Positions 39,304-40,486 of a stretch of 40,486 nt of DNA are shown here, piece by piece. The notes under the pieces are model-generated. The model saw only the letters and a list, made by a program, of their open reading frames with translations, was not told where the DNA came from and made no database searches. This DNA is from Phenylobacterium sp. (GTDB lineage: Bacteria > Pseudomonadota > Alphaproteobacteria > Caulobacterales > Caulobacteraceae), in NCBI GenBank assembly GCA_028290945.1, contig JAQGIV010000022.1:1-40486 (forward strand). Reading direction: 5' to 3'. Each line of letters starts with the position of its first letter. Position 1 is the first letter of the stretch. The position numbers and the translations under genes are program-made.

Positions 39304-40486
39304 ATGGACTTCGACCTGCCGCAGACCCTCGTCGACTACCTCGCCGAGCTCGACCGCTTCATCGAGGCGGAGATCAAGCCGCTGGAGCAGAAGGACGACA
39401 ACATCCGCTTCTTCGACCATCGGCGGGAATATGAGCGCACCGACTGGGAGGCCGGCGGCCTGCCGAAGAAGGAATGGGAGGCGCTGCTGGGCGAGGCGCG
39501 CAAGCTGGCCGACAAGGCCGGGCACCTGCGCTACGGCTGGCCGAAGGAGTTGGGCGGCAAGGGCGGGTCGCAGCTCGACCTGGCGGTGATCCGCGAGCAC
39601 CTGGCGGCCAAGGGGCTCGGCCTGCACAACGACCTGCAGAACGAGCACTCCATCGTCGGCAACAACCCCTTCATCCTGATGTTCAAGGAGTTCGCCACCA
39701 ACGAGCAGTACGACCGCTATGCCGACAAGCTGCTCACCGGCCAGCTGCGCACCGGCTTCGGCCTGACCGAACCGGAGCACGGCTCCGACGCCACCTTCAT
39801 GGAGACCACCGGCGTCCGCCAGGAGAAGGACGGCAAGCCCGGCTGGCTGATCCGCGGCGAGAAGATGTGGACGACGGGCATGCACGTGGCCAGCCACATC
39901 ATGGTCTTCGCCCGCACCTCGGGGAAGGACGGCGACGCGGCGGGGATCACCTGCTTCATCGTGCCGGCCGACACCCCGGGCGTGAAGGTCGAGGAATATC
40001 TGTGGACCTTCAACATGCCCACCGACCACCCGCGGGTCAGCCTGACCGATGTCTGGGTGCCGGAGGACGCCTACTGGGGCCAGATCGACCAGGGCCTGCG
40101 GCTGGGCCAGAGCTTCGTGCACCAGAACCGCATCCGCCAGGCGGCGTCGAGCCTCGGGGCCGCCGTCTACTGCATCGAGGAGAGCGTGAAGTACGCGCGG
40201 GCGAGGAAGCCGTTCGGCAAGGCGCTGGCCGAGAACCAGGCCATCCAGTGGCCCCTGGTGGAGCTGTCGACCCAGGCCGAGATGCTGCGGCTGCTGATCC
40301 GCAAGACGGCCTGGCAGATGGACCGCATGGAGCACAAGGAGATCGAGCGGACGATCTCCGACAAGGTCTCCATGTGCAACTACTGGGCGAACCGGCTGGT
40401 CTGCGAGGCCGCCGACCGGGCCATGCAGGTGCACGGCGGCATCGGCTATTCGCGGCACAAGCCCTTCGAGCACATCTACCGCCACC
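39304..40486 (+). CDS. Acyl-CoA dehydrogenase (partial, C-terminus outside window; LvaC-like)
   Basis: The 394 visible residues of an FAD acyl-CoA dehydrogenase start MDFDLPQTLVDYLAELDRF and contain FGLTEPEHGSDAT (FAD/substrate region), RGEKMWTTGMHVASHIMVFART, RKPFGKALAENQAIQWPLVEL and QVHGGIGYSRHKPF. It is the type whose relatives include the ACAD domain of ACAD10/11 and LvaC, which converts 4-phosphoacyl-CoA to the enoyl-CoA. ATG 39304 at the start of the divergent region. It runs off the right edge, so its end is unknown. Its electrons would go through ETF to the ETF-QO at 2.1-3.8 kb if it works as a dehydrogenase. Confidence 0.92.
   Translation, partial: MDFDLPQTLVDYLAELDRFIEAEIKPLEQKDDNIRFFDHRREYERTDWEAGGLPKKEWEALLGEARKLADKAGHLRYGWPKELGGKGGSQLDLAVIREHLAAKGLGLHNDLQNEHSIVGNNPFILMFKEFATNEQYDRYADKLLTGQLRTGFGLTEPEHGSDATFMETTGVRQEKDGKPGWLIRGEKMWTTGMHVASHIMVFARTSGKDGDAAGITCFIVPADTPGVKVEEYLWTFNMPTDHPRVSLTDVWVPEDAYWGQIDQGLRLGQSFVHQNRIRQAASSLGAAVYCIEESVKYARARKPFGKALAENQAIQWPLVELSTQAEMLRLLIRKTAWQMDRMEHKEIERTISDKVSMCNYWANRLVCEAADRAMQVHGGIGYSRHKPFEHIYRH

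Overview
The window is a high-GC (about 70%) alphaproteobacterial chromosome segment, most likely from Caulobacteraceae (Caulobacter/Phenylobacterium type). The main evidence is a clear popZ gene (polar organising protein, largely confined to alphaproteobacteria and best known in Caulobacter) next to a TolC-type channel and a Pcm-like gene. Supporting evidence is an alphaproteobacterial LexA box (GTTC-N7-GTTC), an HWE-family sensor kinase, and stop codons that often sit in CTAG. Most of the window is ordinary core genome. The very long antisense ORFs are shadows caused by high GC.

Layout. 1-5.1 kb: ispE (cut by the window edge), a TPR lipoprotein and ETF-ubiquinone oxidoreductase on the minus strand, then a divergent cytosolic HWE histidine kinase. 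5.2-12.3 kb: a YCII-like protein, a family-4-type uracil-DNA glycosylase, a lytic transglycosylase, a small glycosyltransferase-like gene, a radical SAM gene behind a perfect SOS box, a DUF559 nuclease gene bracketed by inverted palindromic repeats, an RNA m5U methyltransferase and a glycine-zipper protein. 12.3-16.4 kb: tlyA, an acyl-CoA ligase and an S10-like peptidase. 16.6-18.2 kb: an arsR-arsC-aquaporin operon with overlapping genes and no ArsB/Acr3 pump visible, then a short CDF-like transporter and a YghU-type GST. 19.9-21.7 kb: a TPR protein and a triple TonB-C-like protein.

21.7-23.2 kb: an intact IS5-type insertion sequence with a second, translationally coupled passenger gene. It is inserted so that its CTAG target duplication supplies the stop codon of valS. 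23.2-29.0 kb: valS, an inverted repeat pair, popZ, tolC and a pcm-like gene. 29.1-30.2 kb: tRNA-Cys followed by a small, much lower-GC patch encoding two membrane proteins of unknown function, a candidate mini-island. 30.2-34.4 kb: a KdgK-type sugar kinase, three small proteins, a prolyl oligopeptidase and a second inverted repeat pair. 34.3-37.8 kb: a small membrane protein, a WYL regulator, an unknown protein, an AraC regulator and a serine hydrolase. 37.8-40.5 kb: a DUF6285 protein, an APH-type kinase and a divergent acyl-CoA dehydrogenase (cut by the window edge), resembling the LvaB/LvaA/LvaC module for 4-hydroxyacyl-CoA breakdown.

The most notable non-core signals are the DUF559/palindrome cassette, the IS passenger gene and its placement on a stop codon, the SOS box in front of the radical SAM gene, the aquaporin-based arsenic operon, the tRNA-Cys patch, and at least four different palindromic repeat types in 40 kb. 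No CRISPR array, prophage, rRNA or plasmid backbone was seen.
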